A DNA stretch of 64,000 bases, taken from contig JAJTFK010000007.1 in NCBI GenBank assembly GCA_021298655.1, positions 22,013 through 86,012 of the forward strand. The letters are read 5' to 3'. Source of the stretch: Cryomorphaceae bacterium (GTDB lineage: Bacteria > Bacteroidota > Bacteroidia > Flavobacteriales > Schleiferiaceae). Below the pieces are notes generated by a model. It had not been told where the DNA came from. It worked only from the letters and a program-made list of their open reading frames with translations, and did not search any database. This document shows positions 37,256 to 46,580 of the stretch, piece after piece. Position numbers and translations under genes: made by a program. Numbering within the stretch: position 1 is the first letter of the stretch; the number at the start of each line of letters is the position of its first letter.

Positions 37256-40200
37256 ATGGCGGTTCGCGCACTTCGGATTCTTGGATTTAGTCTTCTCGGC
37301 CTGATTTTGGTCGTCGTGCTTGGGCTGGCCGCGCTTTCGATCAACCCAAAATGGGTAAGTCGTCCGGCCGAAAACGGGCTGCGTACCTACCTCACGACGC
37401 ACCCCCTGGCGGATTCCGCGCGCCTCGAGTTTCGGTCGCTTGAATGGAAGCCCCTGCGCGGACTGTCCCTTCGCGGGGTTCACCTACATCGGGGTGTGGA
37501 AGGCGTCTACCTCGAATCGGTTACCCTCAGCGGCCTTGGTTGGCGCAACGGCCGACTGTATGCGGAGCGGCTAGAGCTCGATTCCCTCGTGGTAACCGGG
37601 GTTCCGGGTGCCCATTGGGCGGATTGGTTTGCGCCATGGAGTGACCCTGCCGATACCGCACGGTCGACGCTGGCCCTGGAAGTTGGCCACGTTTCGCTCG
37701 GATTTTGGGCCCGCGACCTCGAAGGGGACACGCTCGTTGGACCTTCGAAACTTCGCATGCAGCATGTCGTCTGGGAATCCAGCGCGCTTGAAGCGCGCGC
37801 ACGCCTGGAGTTAGCGGTTCCGGCCGCGGGTTCCGTGCTTGCCGACGTGCGGATGCAGCGCGATACGGTTGTGCTCGACATGTCGTGGGAGGCCTATCGG
37901 GCCGGGCTTGCCTACCGCGGAAATCTTATTGAATTTTCACTGCGGGACACATCGTCTAATGAATTAATTATTAAGGCATTAAGAGATGGAAAAAAATGGA
38001 AAATTCCCAAGCAACAGCTCGCTTGGGATGCGGTTTCTTTGGCGGCCGAGGGACATTGGGACGGGACGAACGGTCGCCTGCGCATGGAGGGCTCGGGCCT
38101 TGCTGCGGAGCTCAATACCCGCGGCGACCGGGTAAACCTAAGGCTTCAGGCCGATTCCACCCAGTTCCCCGAAGCGCAGACGTGGATGGCCCACGGTGTG
38201 CTGAACGGCCGCTACGGAGGCAATGAATGGTCCATTCGGGGCAATGACCTGTACGCTGGGTTTGGAACGGAACGCCAGCACGTTCAGGAAGTGGATGCAC
38301 GGGGTACGCCGTCGCGCTGGACCCTTCGCCTTCGCGAAGCGCGGTACGGCGAACTTTCGGCCAGCGGAGACTACGCCCTGGCCGACGTAGCGGCTCGCTG
38401 GGTACCCAATTCGCCGCTCCGCCCGGGGATGGGGCTGCCCGCGGTTCATGGACTGGACGCAAATTGGTCGTTGGCAAATCCGTATAACTTGCGGATGGTG
38501 GCCTTTGACAGCGTCGCGAACGTTGGGGCTTTTGTGGCTACGGTGCGCAACGGAGCTTGGGATGCGGCCGCCCATTTTGGGCCCTACCGACTGCAAAGCC
38601 GTTTTACGCGGCTCCCGAACGCGTGGGCGCTCCCCGAAATGACCGCTTCGGGGCTGGCCGAACAGGTAGTTGCGGGTCGTTTGGCGGTATTGGATTCGCT
38701 CGGCTTCGCCTCGCTCGACCTCACAGGCCCCGAGCTCAACCTTCACCTCGCCCACGATCCTGCGTCCACCGTGGGAACCGCCTGGTGGTCATCCGAAGGA
38801 ACCCGGGCCACGTGGATGTACCGAGCATCGGCATCCACCGTTCGCCACGACTTCGCCTGGAATGGCGAAGAAACCGCCCAGCTGCACCTGGAAGCCCAGT
38901 CCGGAGACAGCCTGCGCGTCGTTGCGCGCGGTTCGGCCATGCATCCGCGCGGCGGACAGGCCGAACTCGAAGCCCGAATTTGGCCTCACGGACCGGAGTG
39001 GGATGGACGCCTGCACCACGGATTTGCCGACGTTTGGGACCGCCCCAAATCCGGCGACAGCCTCCAGCTCCACGGGGAACTGCGCGGTGCCCAGCATTTT
39101 AGCTACAATTTTGAAAAACAGCGCCTTGCCTTCACCGACCCCCTGTACTGGACCAGCCCCGAGGGTCAGCTGGCCTTGGGCGGTGCGCTAAGCCCAAACG
39201 AAGTGGAAGTGCTGCGCATTCAAGCGCGCAACGTTCGCATACCCTTTTGGTCCCGCGTAGCCGGACTGGCCGACGCGGAATTGGGCGGTTCGCTCGCCCT
39301 GGATGCCGTCGTGGTAGGTGAACTCTCGGGCTGGGCCCTTTCGGGAGGACTTCGTACCGACTCCCTGAGCCTCAAAAACCAACCCCTGGGCCAGCTAAAC
39401 CTCGATTTGGATTACGTTCCCGAGCGCGACCTTGCCGAACTTTCGCTGAATTGGAGCCATGGCGACACCGCCCTAGTCCGGCTCAAGGGTACGTTGGGCA
39501 GCAACGGCTTTTCGGCCAAAACCGACCAGCTGAATATTCCGCTGCGCTGGGTACGGCCCTTCGCCGACGGCGCGGTAAACGACCTGTCGGGCCGGCTCCA
39601 AGGGCGGGTTCAGCTCGCTTCCCGGCCGGATTTCTCGGAGTTCACGTGGTCCGGCAGCGGCTTTTGGTCCAACGCCCACCTGCGCATTCCCACGGTTGGC
39701 TTGGGCCTAACCGGTACCGCTCCCTGGAGGCTCACCGACAAGGCGTTTACGTTGGGTCCCGCCCGTTTTGCCGATCACCGCGGCGTAGGATCCGCCGAAA
39801 TCACGGCGAACCTTTCCTTCACGGGCAGCGAATGGGTTGATCTGCGCTTCAAAACCGAGCGCATGGTGGTACTGGACCTTCCGCCGAGCCGCAAGGCGGA
39901 TTTTTACGGCTACATGGTTGCGTCGGGTTCCGGAAGGCTTCACGGCAGCAGCCGCGCCCTGAACCTTGATGTTCGGGCAAAATCCGCGGATTCGTCGGTT
40001 TTTGTGCTACCCTTGGACGCGCCGGTGTCGCTCGATGAGGTTGAGTTTCTCAGCTTCCGCGAACGGAACCAGCCCCAAAAGCTCCGCAAGCGCACCAACG
40101 ACGACTTTCGGTTTGACCTGCATCTGGATCTCGATGTTACCGAGGATGTCTTGGCACGCCTAATTCTGGACGAGACCTTGGGTGACGTGATCGAAGCCCG

Positions 40201-41068
40201 CGGCAACGGGCCCATTCAACTCGATGTTCCCTGGGTGGGCGACATGGCGCTTCGCGGCGGCCTGACGCTGGATCGGGGCACCTACCTGTTCACCTTGGGG
40301 AATTTGGTCAACAAACCCTTTAGCTTGGTTCCGGGCGGAACCATTCGCTGGACCGGCGATCCCTATGCGGCCCAAATGAACCTGACCGCCTTGTACCGTA
40401 CCCGAGCCGACGTGAAGGACTACCTCGCCCTTCCGGAGGCGGGACGCCAGAATATTGACGTCGGCTTGCGCGCTACCGGTCCCCTGTTCCAGCCCCAACT
40501 GGCCTTTGACGTGAGCATGCCCAACGCCGGAGAACTCGCCAAAGCGGCCTTGGCCAGTCGCTTGAGCTACGCCGACGAACGAACGACCCAAGTACTCAGC
40601 CTGCTCACCATCAGCTCATTTTGGCTCGGATCGTCGCCCTTAGCGGCCCAGGGAATGCAAGCGGTCGAGAGCAATACGACCCAGGTTCTCGCATCGCAGT
40701 TCACCAATTTTGTCACTCAGGGATTGGGGGCGGACTGGGACGTGAACCTGGCTTATTCAACGAATTCGGCTGCGGCCCAGCGCGAAATGGAAGCCAGCAT
40801 CGGCAAGAGTTTTCTCGACGATCGCCTGAGCATTCAAACGGAATGGGGCATCCCCATTGGGCAATCCCAGCCCAGCATCGGCCTCGGCGATATTGAAGTG
40901 CGCTATCAGCTGTCGGAAGACGGTCGGTGGAGCGCCAAGGCCTACCAGCGGCGAAACGACCAGATGATGCAAACCGGCGTGGTGGGAAGCCAACGCCAGG
41001 GCGTGGGCCTTCGGTTTGAGCAGAGCGGTGCGTCCTGGAACCAGCTCCTGCGGGGTTCCCGGCGCTAA
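37256..41068 (+). CDS. tamB: TamB/DUF490 family envelope bridging protein
   Basis: The 1270-residue protein has one N-terminal membrane helix (ILGFSLLGLILVVVLGLAAL), a very long region rich in beta strands as in the hydrophobic-groove bridge proteins of the AsmA/TamB group, and the C-terminal DUF490 domain (residues about 950-1270; RGNGPIQLDVPWVGDMALRGG in part, TTQVLASQFTNFVTQGLG). TamB-like proteins span the periplasm and are linked to outer-membrane protein insertion and phospholipid transport. No tamA-like gene is adjacent. A short AT-rich patch near 37960-38000 differs in base use from its surroundings. Confidence 0.88.
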   Translation: MAVRALRILGFSLLGLILVVVLGLAALSINPKWVSRPAENGLRTYLTTHPLADSARLEFRSLEWKPLRGLSLRGVHLHRGVEGVYLESVTLSGLGWRNGRLYAERLELDSLVVTGVPGAHWADWFAPWSDPADTARSTLALEVGHVSLGFWARDLEGDTLVGPSKLRMQHVVWESSALEARARLELAVPAAGSVLADVRMQRDTVVLDMSWEAYRAGLAYRGNLIEFSLRDTSSNELIIKALRDGKKWKIPKQQLAWDAVSLAAEGHWDGTNGRLRMEGSGLAAELNTRGDRVNLRLQADSTQFPEAQTWMAHGVLNGRYGGNEWSIRGNDLYAGFGTERQHVQEVDARGTPSRWTLRLREARYGELSASGDYALADVAARWVPNSPLRPGMGLPAVHGLDANWSLANPYNLRMVAFDSVANVGAFVATVRNGAWDAAAHFGPYRLQSRFTRLPNAWALPEMTASGLAEQVVAGRLAVLDSLGFASLDLTGPELNLHLAHDPASTVGTAWWSSEGTRATWMYRASASTVRHDFAWNGEETAQLHLEAQSGDSLRVVARGSAMHPRGGQAELEARIWPHGPEWDGRLHHGFADVWDRPKSGDSLQLHGELRGAQHFSYNFEKQRLAFTDPLYWTSPEGQLALGGALSPNEVEVLRIQARNVRIPFWSRVAGLADAELGGSLALDAVVVGELSGWALSGGLRTDSLSLKNQPLGQLNLDLDYVPERDLAELSLNWSHGDTALVRLKGTLGSNGFSAKTDQLNIPLRWVRPFADGAVNDLSGRLQGRVQLASRPDFSEFTWSGSGFWSNAHLRIPTVGLGLTGTAPWRLTDKAFTLGPARFADHRGVGSAEITANLSFTGSEWVDLRFKTERMVVLDLPPSRKADFYGYMVASGSGRLHGSSRALNLDVRAKSADSSVFVLPLDAPVSLDEVEFLSFRERNQPQKLRKRTNDDFRFDLHLDLDVTEDVLARLILDETLGDVIEARGNGPIQLDVPWVGDMALRGGLTLDRGTYLFTLGNLVNKPFSLVPGGTIRWTGDPYAAQMNLTALYRTRADVKDYLALPEAGRQNIDVGLRATGPLFQPQLAFDVSMPNAGELAKAALASRLSYADERTTQVLSLLTISSFWLGSSPLAAQGMQAVESNTTQVLASQFTNFVTQGLGADWDVNLAYSTNSAAAQREMEASIGKSFLDDRLSIQTEWGIPIGQSQPSIGLGDIEVRYQLSEDGRWSAKAYQRRNDQMMQTGVVGSQRQGVGLRFEQSGASWNQLLRGSRR

Positions 41069-41090
41069 AACCTCAAGCCAATCGGTACCG

Positions 41091-42209
41091 CTAATACAGG
41101 GCGACGTTGCGAACAATGTGCAGCCCATAGCCCTCAATGCCCACTCGGCGCATGGGATTTTGGGTAAGCAAGGCCACCTTGCGAAGGCCCAATCCGTGCA
41201 AGATTTGAGCGCCAACACCGTAGTCCAAGGGGTCGTGTCCCATGGAGCGGGACGGTGTCGGTGGTGCGGTCGGATCCCACTCGGTCCAATCCGCGGCGGG
41301 TCCGCGCTGGTTCAAGCACACAATGCACCCGAAACCCTGATCGGCGATTTTGCGCATGGCGGCCGAAAAATGCTGGGCGTCGCCCGATCCCGGGTCCACG
41401 AAGCTGGCCCACGGACTCGACGTAAAGGGGCCGCTCTGCATGCGCACCAGCACTTCGTCGTCCTCGTGCCAGGATCCGAAGCTGAAGCTCGCGTGCCGCT
41501 GGTCTGAGGTTGTTTGGCCGTAAATTTTGACCTGCCAGGGCCCCATAGGGCTGTCCAAGCGGTAGGATTTGAGTTCGTGAACCAAGCGATCGCGTTCCAT
41601 GCGGTAGCGAATAAGCTGCTCGATGCTAATGATGCGAAGGCCGTGCTTGGACGCCATGACCTCGAGGTCCGGCAGGCGGGCCATGCTGCCGTCGTCGTTC
41701 ATGATTTCGACGATGACCCCGGCGGGGCGGCTGCCGGCAAGGCGTGCTAAATCAATGGCGGCTTCGGTGTGCCCGGCGCGGCGCAGTACGCCTCCCGGGC
41801 GGGCGCGGAGCGGAAAAATATGACCCGGCCGGCGAAACTGTTCGGCTTTGGTGTTGGGTCGAGCCAGTGCGTTAATGGTTTTGGCCCGGTCGTGCGCCGA
41901 AATGCCCGTGGTGACGCCCTCGCCCTCGAGGTCCACACTGACGGTAAAGGCCGTTCCGTGCGGATCCGTGTTGCGGTGAACCATGGCGTGAAGGTCAAGT
42001 TCGTCGCAGCGCTGATCGATGAGCGGCACGCAAATGAGTCCGCGCGCATGGGTGGCCATGAAGTTGATGGTTTCGGGCGTAATGCCTTCGGCAAGGGCGA
42101 CCAGATCTCCTTCGTTTTCGCGGTCTTCGTCGTCTACGACGATAATCATCTTGCCGGCGCGCAGGTCGTCGAGGGCTTCGTCAATTGAAGCAAACTGGGA
42201 ATTCTTCAT
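41091..42209 (-). CDS. ribB: 3,4-dihydroxy-2-butanone 4-phosphate synthase with degenerate GTP cyclohydrolase II domain
   Basis: The N-terminal half (residues 1 to about 205) is a standard Rib[28 protein letters not shown], and [20 protein letters not shown] binding residues, making a riboflavin precursor from ribulose 5-phosphate. The C-terminal half aligns with GTP cyclohydrolase II, but the zinc cysteines normally in SECLTGD and SLRCDCG are gone; the region reads [16 protein letters not shown]. The second activity is therefore probably lost. ATG 42209 overlaps the GT2 stop. Length 372 residues. Confidence 0.9.
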   Translation of the reverse strand: MKNSQFASIDEALDDLRAGKMIIVVDDEDRENEGDLVALAEGITPETINFMATHARGLICVPLIDQRCDELDLHAMVHRNTDPHGTAFTVSVDLEGEGVTTGISAHDRAKTINALARPNTKAEQFRRPGHIFPLRARPGGVLRRAGHTEAAIDLARLAGSRPAGVIVEIMNDDGSMARLPDLEVMASKHGLRIISIEQLIRYRMERDRLVHELKSYRLDSPMGPWQVKIYGQTTSDQRHASFSFGSWHEDDEVLVRMQSGPFTSSPWASFVDPGSGDAQHFSAAMRKIADQGFGCIVCLNQRGPAADWTEWDPTAPPTPSRSMGHDPLDYGVGAQILHGLGLRKVALLTQNPMRRVGIEGYGLHIVRNVALY

Positions 42210-43381
42210 GGTGTTCGCGGGGTGGGTTCCCAAATGCCGTTGGTTCCGCCGCGAAGGTAGCGCACGAAACCAAGGGCCAAGGCCAAATTCATTAGGAGGA
42301 GGTGGTGCACGGTGCGCAGGCCCGGAACGCGGTCGAGCGGCGCGGCAAGTCCGCTGCGCAGCACCACGGTGTAGGCGCTCAGCCCTGCGAATAGGGTCCA
42401 GGCCCATTGGCCCGCTGGCGACCATGCCGTTCCCGGTCCAAGTCCCGCCAATATTCCGCCAAGAACCAGCAGCGGCGTGAGCCACCGAAGCAGTTTGTGT
42501 CCAACAAACACGGCCAACACAGCGGGTCGAAGGCGGTGAAACGAAGCGGCAAACCGCCCGATATTTTGCCAGTTTCCGTGGGCGATGCGCACCTTGCGGC
42601 GAAACTCGCGTTCGCGGTCGTGGCTCACGTCCTCGCTGCCGCGCGCTCGAAGCGACCAGGCCACCTGTTCCCCTCGGAGCATAGCCGAAAAACTCAGGTA
42701 GAAATCTTCCATGAAGGTTCCCTCGGGTATCGGGCGAAAGGCATCCCGGCGCAGGGCATACAGTCCGCCTTCAACGCCCATGGCACAGCCCGTGCGCTCG
42801 TACTCTACGCGCTTCGCATAATTTTCCCAATTGATGTACCAGCGCTCTTCGTCGGCGATGCTTGCCGCGCTGCTGCCCGACAGACCGCGGTAGAAAAGCG
42901 AACCGCCGACCACACTGGCTTTGGGGTTGGCCTGGGCCTCGCGCATCAGGTGGCTCAAGCAATCGGTCGCAAACAGAATATTGGCGTCGGTGCCCACGAT
43001 CCAGTCGCTTTGCGATTCGGCGACAAGTCGGTTGATAATCCGTGCTTTGCCGCTCCGCTCCGCCATGCGAATCCACCGAATCCGGGAATCGCGCCCGGCG
43101 TATTCCGCCAAAATGGCGTCCGTTCGGTCGGTGCTCACGTCCGAGCCGACCCAAACCTCAAACGCTGCGGGGTAGTCTTGAGCGAGCAGGCTATCAAGCT
43201 TCGCCTCCAGCACGGACGCTTCGTTGTAGGCAGCAAACACCACCGCGATGCGCGGCGGATGTTCCAGGGCTTCCGTCGGGCGCTCGGCGGATTTACGCCG
43301 GCCGAGCAGGCGCACCGCGGCCGGAAACAGGGTATACGGAACCAGGGCCAATCCCCAAAGAAGCCAAGCAAGTCCTTCCAT
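42206..43381 (-). CDS. Family 2 glycosyltransferase with C-terminal membrane helices
   Basis: The 391-residue protein has an N-terminal hydrophobic segment, the GT-A domain ([67 protein letters not shown]) and several C-terminal membrane helices. It likely builds a surface or lipid-linked glycan at the inner membrane; the product is unknown. It shares one base with the GT4 stop and overlaps the ribB start, which puts both transferases inside the ftsK-lolA-lptF-ribB operon. Confidence 0.88.
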   Translation of the reverse strand: MEGLAWLLWGLALVPYTLFPAAVRLLGRRKSAERPTEALEHPPRIAVVFAAYNEASVLEAKLDSLLAQDYPAAFEVWVGSDVSTDRTDAILAEYAGRDSRIRWIRMAERSGKARIINRLVAESQSDWIVGTDANILFATDCLSHLMREAQANPKASVVGGSLFYRGLSGSSAASIADEERWYINWENYAKRVEYERTGCAMGVEGGLYALRRDAFRPIPEGTFMEDFYLSFSAMLRGEQVAWSLRARGSEDVSHDREREFRRKVRIAHGNWQNIGRFAASFHRLRPAVLAVFVGHKLLRWLTPLLVLGGILAGLGPGTAWSPAGQWAWTLFAGLSAYTVVLRSGLAAPLDRVPGLRTVHHLLLMNLALALGFVRYLRGGTNGIWEPTPRTP

Positions 43382-44520
43382 CAGGGAGCAAAGTTCGCAA
43401 GTTCGGCCGCAACGATCCCGCCCACCGCGGCATCCGAAAAATGGGTACGGGCGTGGTCCGCCGCCGCCCGTCCCAGGGCAATACGGTAGTCCGCGTCCTG
43501 GGTCAAGCGGTCTAAGGCCGCCGCAAATTCCGCAGCCCCGTCGGCCAGCAGCAGGTGGGTTCCGTCGATTGCACGCAGTCCTTCCGCGCCCAAGGTCGTC
43601 GTGACGATGGCTTTGCCGCGGACCATCGCCTCGAGCAGCTTAATGCGCATTCCGCTTCCGCTTCGAATGGGCGCAGCAAAAATTCCGTACCCGTCGAACG
43701 ACGTGCCGGCCTCCGCGAGGTAGCGAACCGGTTCCGAGGGCGGCGAAAAAGGCCATTGACGGCTGAATACGTCGACCCGAGCGTGGCGGATTAAGGGCGC
43801 AACGTCGTCCAAAAACCACTTCATTCCGCGAATGTTGGGGCTCCAGTCAAGGGCTCCGACGTGGTAGGCGAGGGGCGAGTCCGCTCCGCGGTACGTCCAG
43901 GGACCGGCATCGCAGTCGGCGCTGCAGGGAACGCAGGTCGTTGGAACGCGGGTCTTGCGAGCAAACCAAGCACGGTCTTCTTCGCTGATGGTCCAGATCC
44001 GGTCAACGTGTTGGGCGACGTGACGCTCCCAACGGGCCAACCTCCCGGCCTGAAGGGCAACGTAGCTGCGCCGCCAAAGGGGTTCTTCGGACAGTCCGCG
44101 CTGCCAAATGGCGTGTTCCACGTTGTGGGCGCGAAGAATGCGCGGAATTCGACCCAAAACGGGCAAATAGACGGCCATAAACAGGCTGTCGATCACGACG
44201 AGGTCGGCTTCGCCAGCGAGGACGCCAATGCGCGCTGCGACCCGGGCATCCCAAAACCGACTGGCGTAGTAGCTGGTTCGGGTAAACAGGTTGCCCAACG
44301 CCGTGGACCCGCGCGGAGCCGTTTTCACCGCAACGGCTTCAAGAACCACGTTCGGGAAGGGAGAAGCCGGAGCATCCACCCAGTGTTTTTCGGTATTGAG
44401 GGCGAGCACATGCACCCGGTGGCCTTGGGCCGACTCCAAGCGAATCAGCGACTCCATCGCAATGCTGCTTCCGTCCCGCCCCGGGAAGGGCACCTTGTTG
44501 CACAGGTGCAGAATGTTCAT
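43381..44520 (-). CDS. Family 4-like glycosyltransferase
   Basis: The 379-residue protein starts MNILHLCNKVPFPGRDG at 44520, overlapping the permease stop (ATGA); the longer frame to 44646 lies inside the permease gene. It has a GT-B fold: an N-terminal acceptor domain and a C-terminal donor domain with the region PIRSGSGMRIKLLEAMVRGK and VTTTLGAEGL. The substrate is unknown. It resembles polysaccharide or hopanoid/sugar transferases of Bacteroidota. Confidence 0.88.
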   Translation of the reverse strand: MNILHLCNKVPFPGRDGSSIAMESLIRLESAQGHRVHVLALNTEKHWVDAPASPFPNVVLEAVAVKTAPRGSTALGNLFTRTSYYASRFWDARVAARIGVLAGEADLVVIDSLFMAVYLPVLGRIPRILRAHNVEHAIWQRGLSEEPLWRRSYVALQAGRLARWERHVAQHVDRIWTISEEDRAWFARKTRVPTTCVPCSADCDAGPWTYRGADSPLAYHVGALDWSPNIRGMKWFLDDVAPLIRHARVDVFSRQWPFSPPSEPVRYLAEAGTSFDGYGIFAAPIRSGSGMRIKLLEAMVRGKAIVTTTLGAEGLRAIDGTHLLLADGAAEFAAALDRLTQDADYRIALGRAAADHARTHFSDAAVGGIVAAELANFAP

Positions 44521-45920
44521 ACGGGAACGGACACCCTGCGAAGGCGACGGGGTAGGTGAAGGGTTAATCGGCCGTCGCGCGCGGCCCACCAGGTCATGGC
44601 CGCCGCAACCGGGGCCAAGATCAAGTTGGGTCCCCACATGGCCCAAAAGGGTTCAAGAACCCAGGTTCGCCCCAGTTTTTCGGAAACCATGGTCAGGACG
44701 TAGTGCAGCAAAAACAGCAAGACGCTCGCCACAAAAGCCCATCCAAACCCACCGCGCTGGATGACGCTCCCAAGCGGAGCTCCGATAAAAAAGAGCAGTA
44801 CGCAGGCCACAGCTACGCTGAATTTTTTATGCCATTCCAGGTAGTGCCGCGCCAAATGCTGGTTTCGCCACTCGAGTTCGGAAGCAATTTGGTTCATGTA
44901 GTCGCGGTTGCTCTGGGCGAGGTAGTGGGCGTTTTGTGTAGCGCGGTAGCGGTGAATGGGTTGAATTCGGTTCCATGCGCGAAGGGAGGTGTCGGCAGAT
45001 TCCGCAGACCTCATGCTGTCGGGCATCCATCCGCCGAGCTTGCGCTGCATCCCGCGAGCGACTTCGGTTAATCGGTTTGAAATCTGCGCCTCGAGCACGT
45101 CGATGGACGTGTCGAGCTGCGAAATGGTAAGCATGTTGAATTCGTTGCTGCGCTGAATGCCACCAAGGTCCCCAAGTAAAAACGACGACATGTCGAGCCG
45201 CACCACCATGCTGTCAAAGGTGGATGCCAGCATGCCTTGGCGGAGGCGTTCGTCGCGCACCGACTCGTTGACATCCAGGTAGCTGCGGCCGTTGCGCAGC
45301 ACCAGCGTCATCGTGGGGCTGCCGTCGGGGTAGCGAATTTCGCCCTCCGGTGCGGTTAAAACGCCCGTGTTTCCGCGTCCGCGCTCGCGGTGATCGTACA
45401 AAATAACGTCGTAGATGCGGTTGTCTTCCTTGCGCCCAACTTTCACGCTGAATCCGTCCAGCCCACCCACAAATACGCCCGGTTTGAGCTTAAACGTGGG
45501 TTTCTGGCGCGCAATATTGAGCAGCAGATTTTCGCCCCTGAAGTTGGCCACCGGAATAAAATTGTTGCTGACAAAAAACATGAGCACGCCAATGACGCCC
45601 AGCACCAACAGCACGGGGCGAAGCATCCGCAAAAACGAGAAGCCTGCAGCCTTTGCGGCCGCGTACTCCCGAGATTCCGCCCATTGCCCGTAGATCATGA
45701 TTCCCGCGAAAAGGACCGCGATGGGGGCGGCCATGGGCAAAATGGACACCGACCAGTACCCCATGAGTTCGAGAATACGCCAAATCGAAATTCCGCGCCC
45801 GGCGAGGTCGTCCATGTACTTCCAAACCATCTGCATGAGCAGTATAAATACGCTCAGCGCCAGGGTTTTGGCGAAAATCTGGACGAAGTTCCCGATGAAG
45901 TACCGGTCGAGCCTTCCCAA
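44517..45920 (-). CDS. LptF/LptG family permease
   Basis: LptF and LptG are the membrane parts of the ABC system that extracts lipopolysaccharide from the inner membrane. The 467-residue protein has three N-terminal membrane helices (to about 110), a periplasmic jelly-roll (about 125-345), and three C-terminal helices, with AAKAAGFSFLRML as coupling-helix region. Bacteroidota often carry LptF and LptG in different loci, and the sequence does not let me tell which one this is. It lies three bases after lolA. Confidence 0.9.
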   Translation of the reverse strand: MGRLDRYFIGNFVQIFAKTLALSVFILLMQMVWKYMDDLAGRGISIWRILELMGYWSVSILPMAAPIAVLFAGIMIYGQWAESREYAAAKAAGFSFLRMLRPVLLVLGVIGVLMFFVSNNFIPVANFRGENLLLNIARQKPTFKLKPGVFVGGLDGFSVKVGRKEDNRIYDVILYDHRERGRGNTGVLTAPEGEIRYPDGSPTMTLVLRNGRSYLDVNESVRDERLRQGMLASTFDSMVVRLDMSSFLLGDLGGIQRSNEFNMLTISQLDTSIDVLEAQISNRLTEVARGMQRKLGGWMPDSMRSAESADTSLRAWNRIQPIHRYRATQNAHYLAQSNRDYMNQIASELEWRNQHLARHYLEWHKKFSVAVACVLLFFIGAPLGSVIQRGGFGWAFVASVLLFLLHYVLTMVSEKLGRTWVLEPFWAMWGPNLILAPVAAAMTWWAARDGRLTLHLPRRLRRVSVPV

Positions 45921-45923
45921 ACG

Positions 45924-46580
45924 CTACTTGGTTTTTGGAGCGATGTACTCGTAGCTGGCCGGGTAGTTGGACCGCTTGAATTCGACGTCGTTGGCCGTGA
46001 GGCCTTTATTGGTTTCGTAGGCGACCATCGTGATCGTGGACTTTGTTCCGCTTTTGCCCTCTTCGGTGTAGCTGTACAGCTTCAGCGTTTTGGCGTCGAT
46101 TCCCAAGGTCACCTTGGCCACATCCGGGTCGTTTTTGGGAACCATGCTGACGAACTTGATGCTGCGCCCGCTCACCGTCTGCGTTCCGGCCCAAGCAAAG
46201 GACGAACTCTTTTCGTACTGGCTGAGCAGCACGGCCGGCGTGTACTGCTTGGCGTCCCCATCGAGCTTGCGCACGACGATTTCCTCGTCTTCGGGGCTAA
46301 CGGTGGTAACGATTCCGCTCTTGAAAAAAAAGGTCTGCCCTTGGAGCACCAATTTGGCGGACTCGCCCTTGACCCAGACTTCGCCGCTGGTCTTTCGCTG
46401 CACGCGCTGGCCGTTTCGTCCGGGCGCATCCATAACGGACGTAAAACTAATTTTTTGGTCCGTGTAGGCGAGGGCCTGCTTCTTCACGCGCTGCAGGAAG
46501 GCCAGGGGTGTTTCGGTTTGGGCGGACGCAGCAAACCCCACGAAGGCGAGGGCAGCTAGGGTTATCAGTCGAGCGGTCAT
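45924..46580 (-). CDS. lolA: LolA-like outer-membrane lipoprotein carrier
   Basis: LolA carries lipoproteins across the periplasm. The 218-residue product has a signal peptide ending ASAQ, then FLQRVKKQALAYTDQKISF and beta strands (GEVWVKGESAKLVLQGQTFFF in part, LKLYSYTEEGKSG), consistent with the LolA half-barrel. It overlaps the end of ftsK by four bases, the usual order in Bacteroidota. Confidence 0.85.
   Translation of the reverse strand: MTARLITLAALAFVGFAASAQTETPLAFLQRVKKQALAYTDQKISFTSVMDAPGRNGQRVQRKTSGEVWVKGESAKLVLQGQTFFFKSGIVTTVSPEDEEIVVRKLDGDAKQYTPAVLLSQYEKSSSFAWAGTQTVSGRSIKFVSMVPKNDPDVAKVTLGIDAKTLKLYSYTEEGKSGTKSTITMVAYETNKGLTANDVEFKRSNYPASYEYIAPKTK

Noticed and set aside
37955..38005. 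AT-rich patch inside tamB as a possible insertion remnant
   Set aside because: The reading frame continues without interruption and the encoded residues fit the surrounding beta-rich pattern; local codon choice explains it.
45390..46559. Plus-strand frame of 389 codons across lptF and lolA
   Set aside because: It spans two well-supported minus-strand genes and has no family signature.
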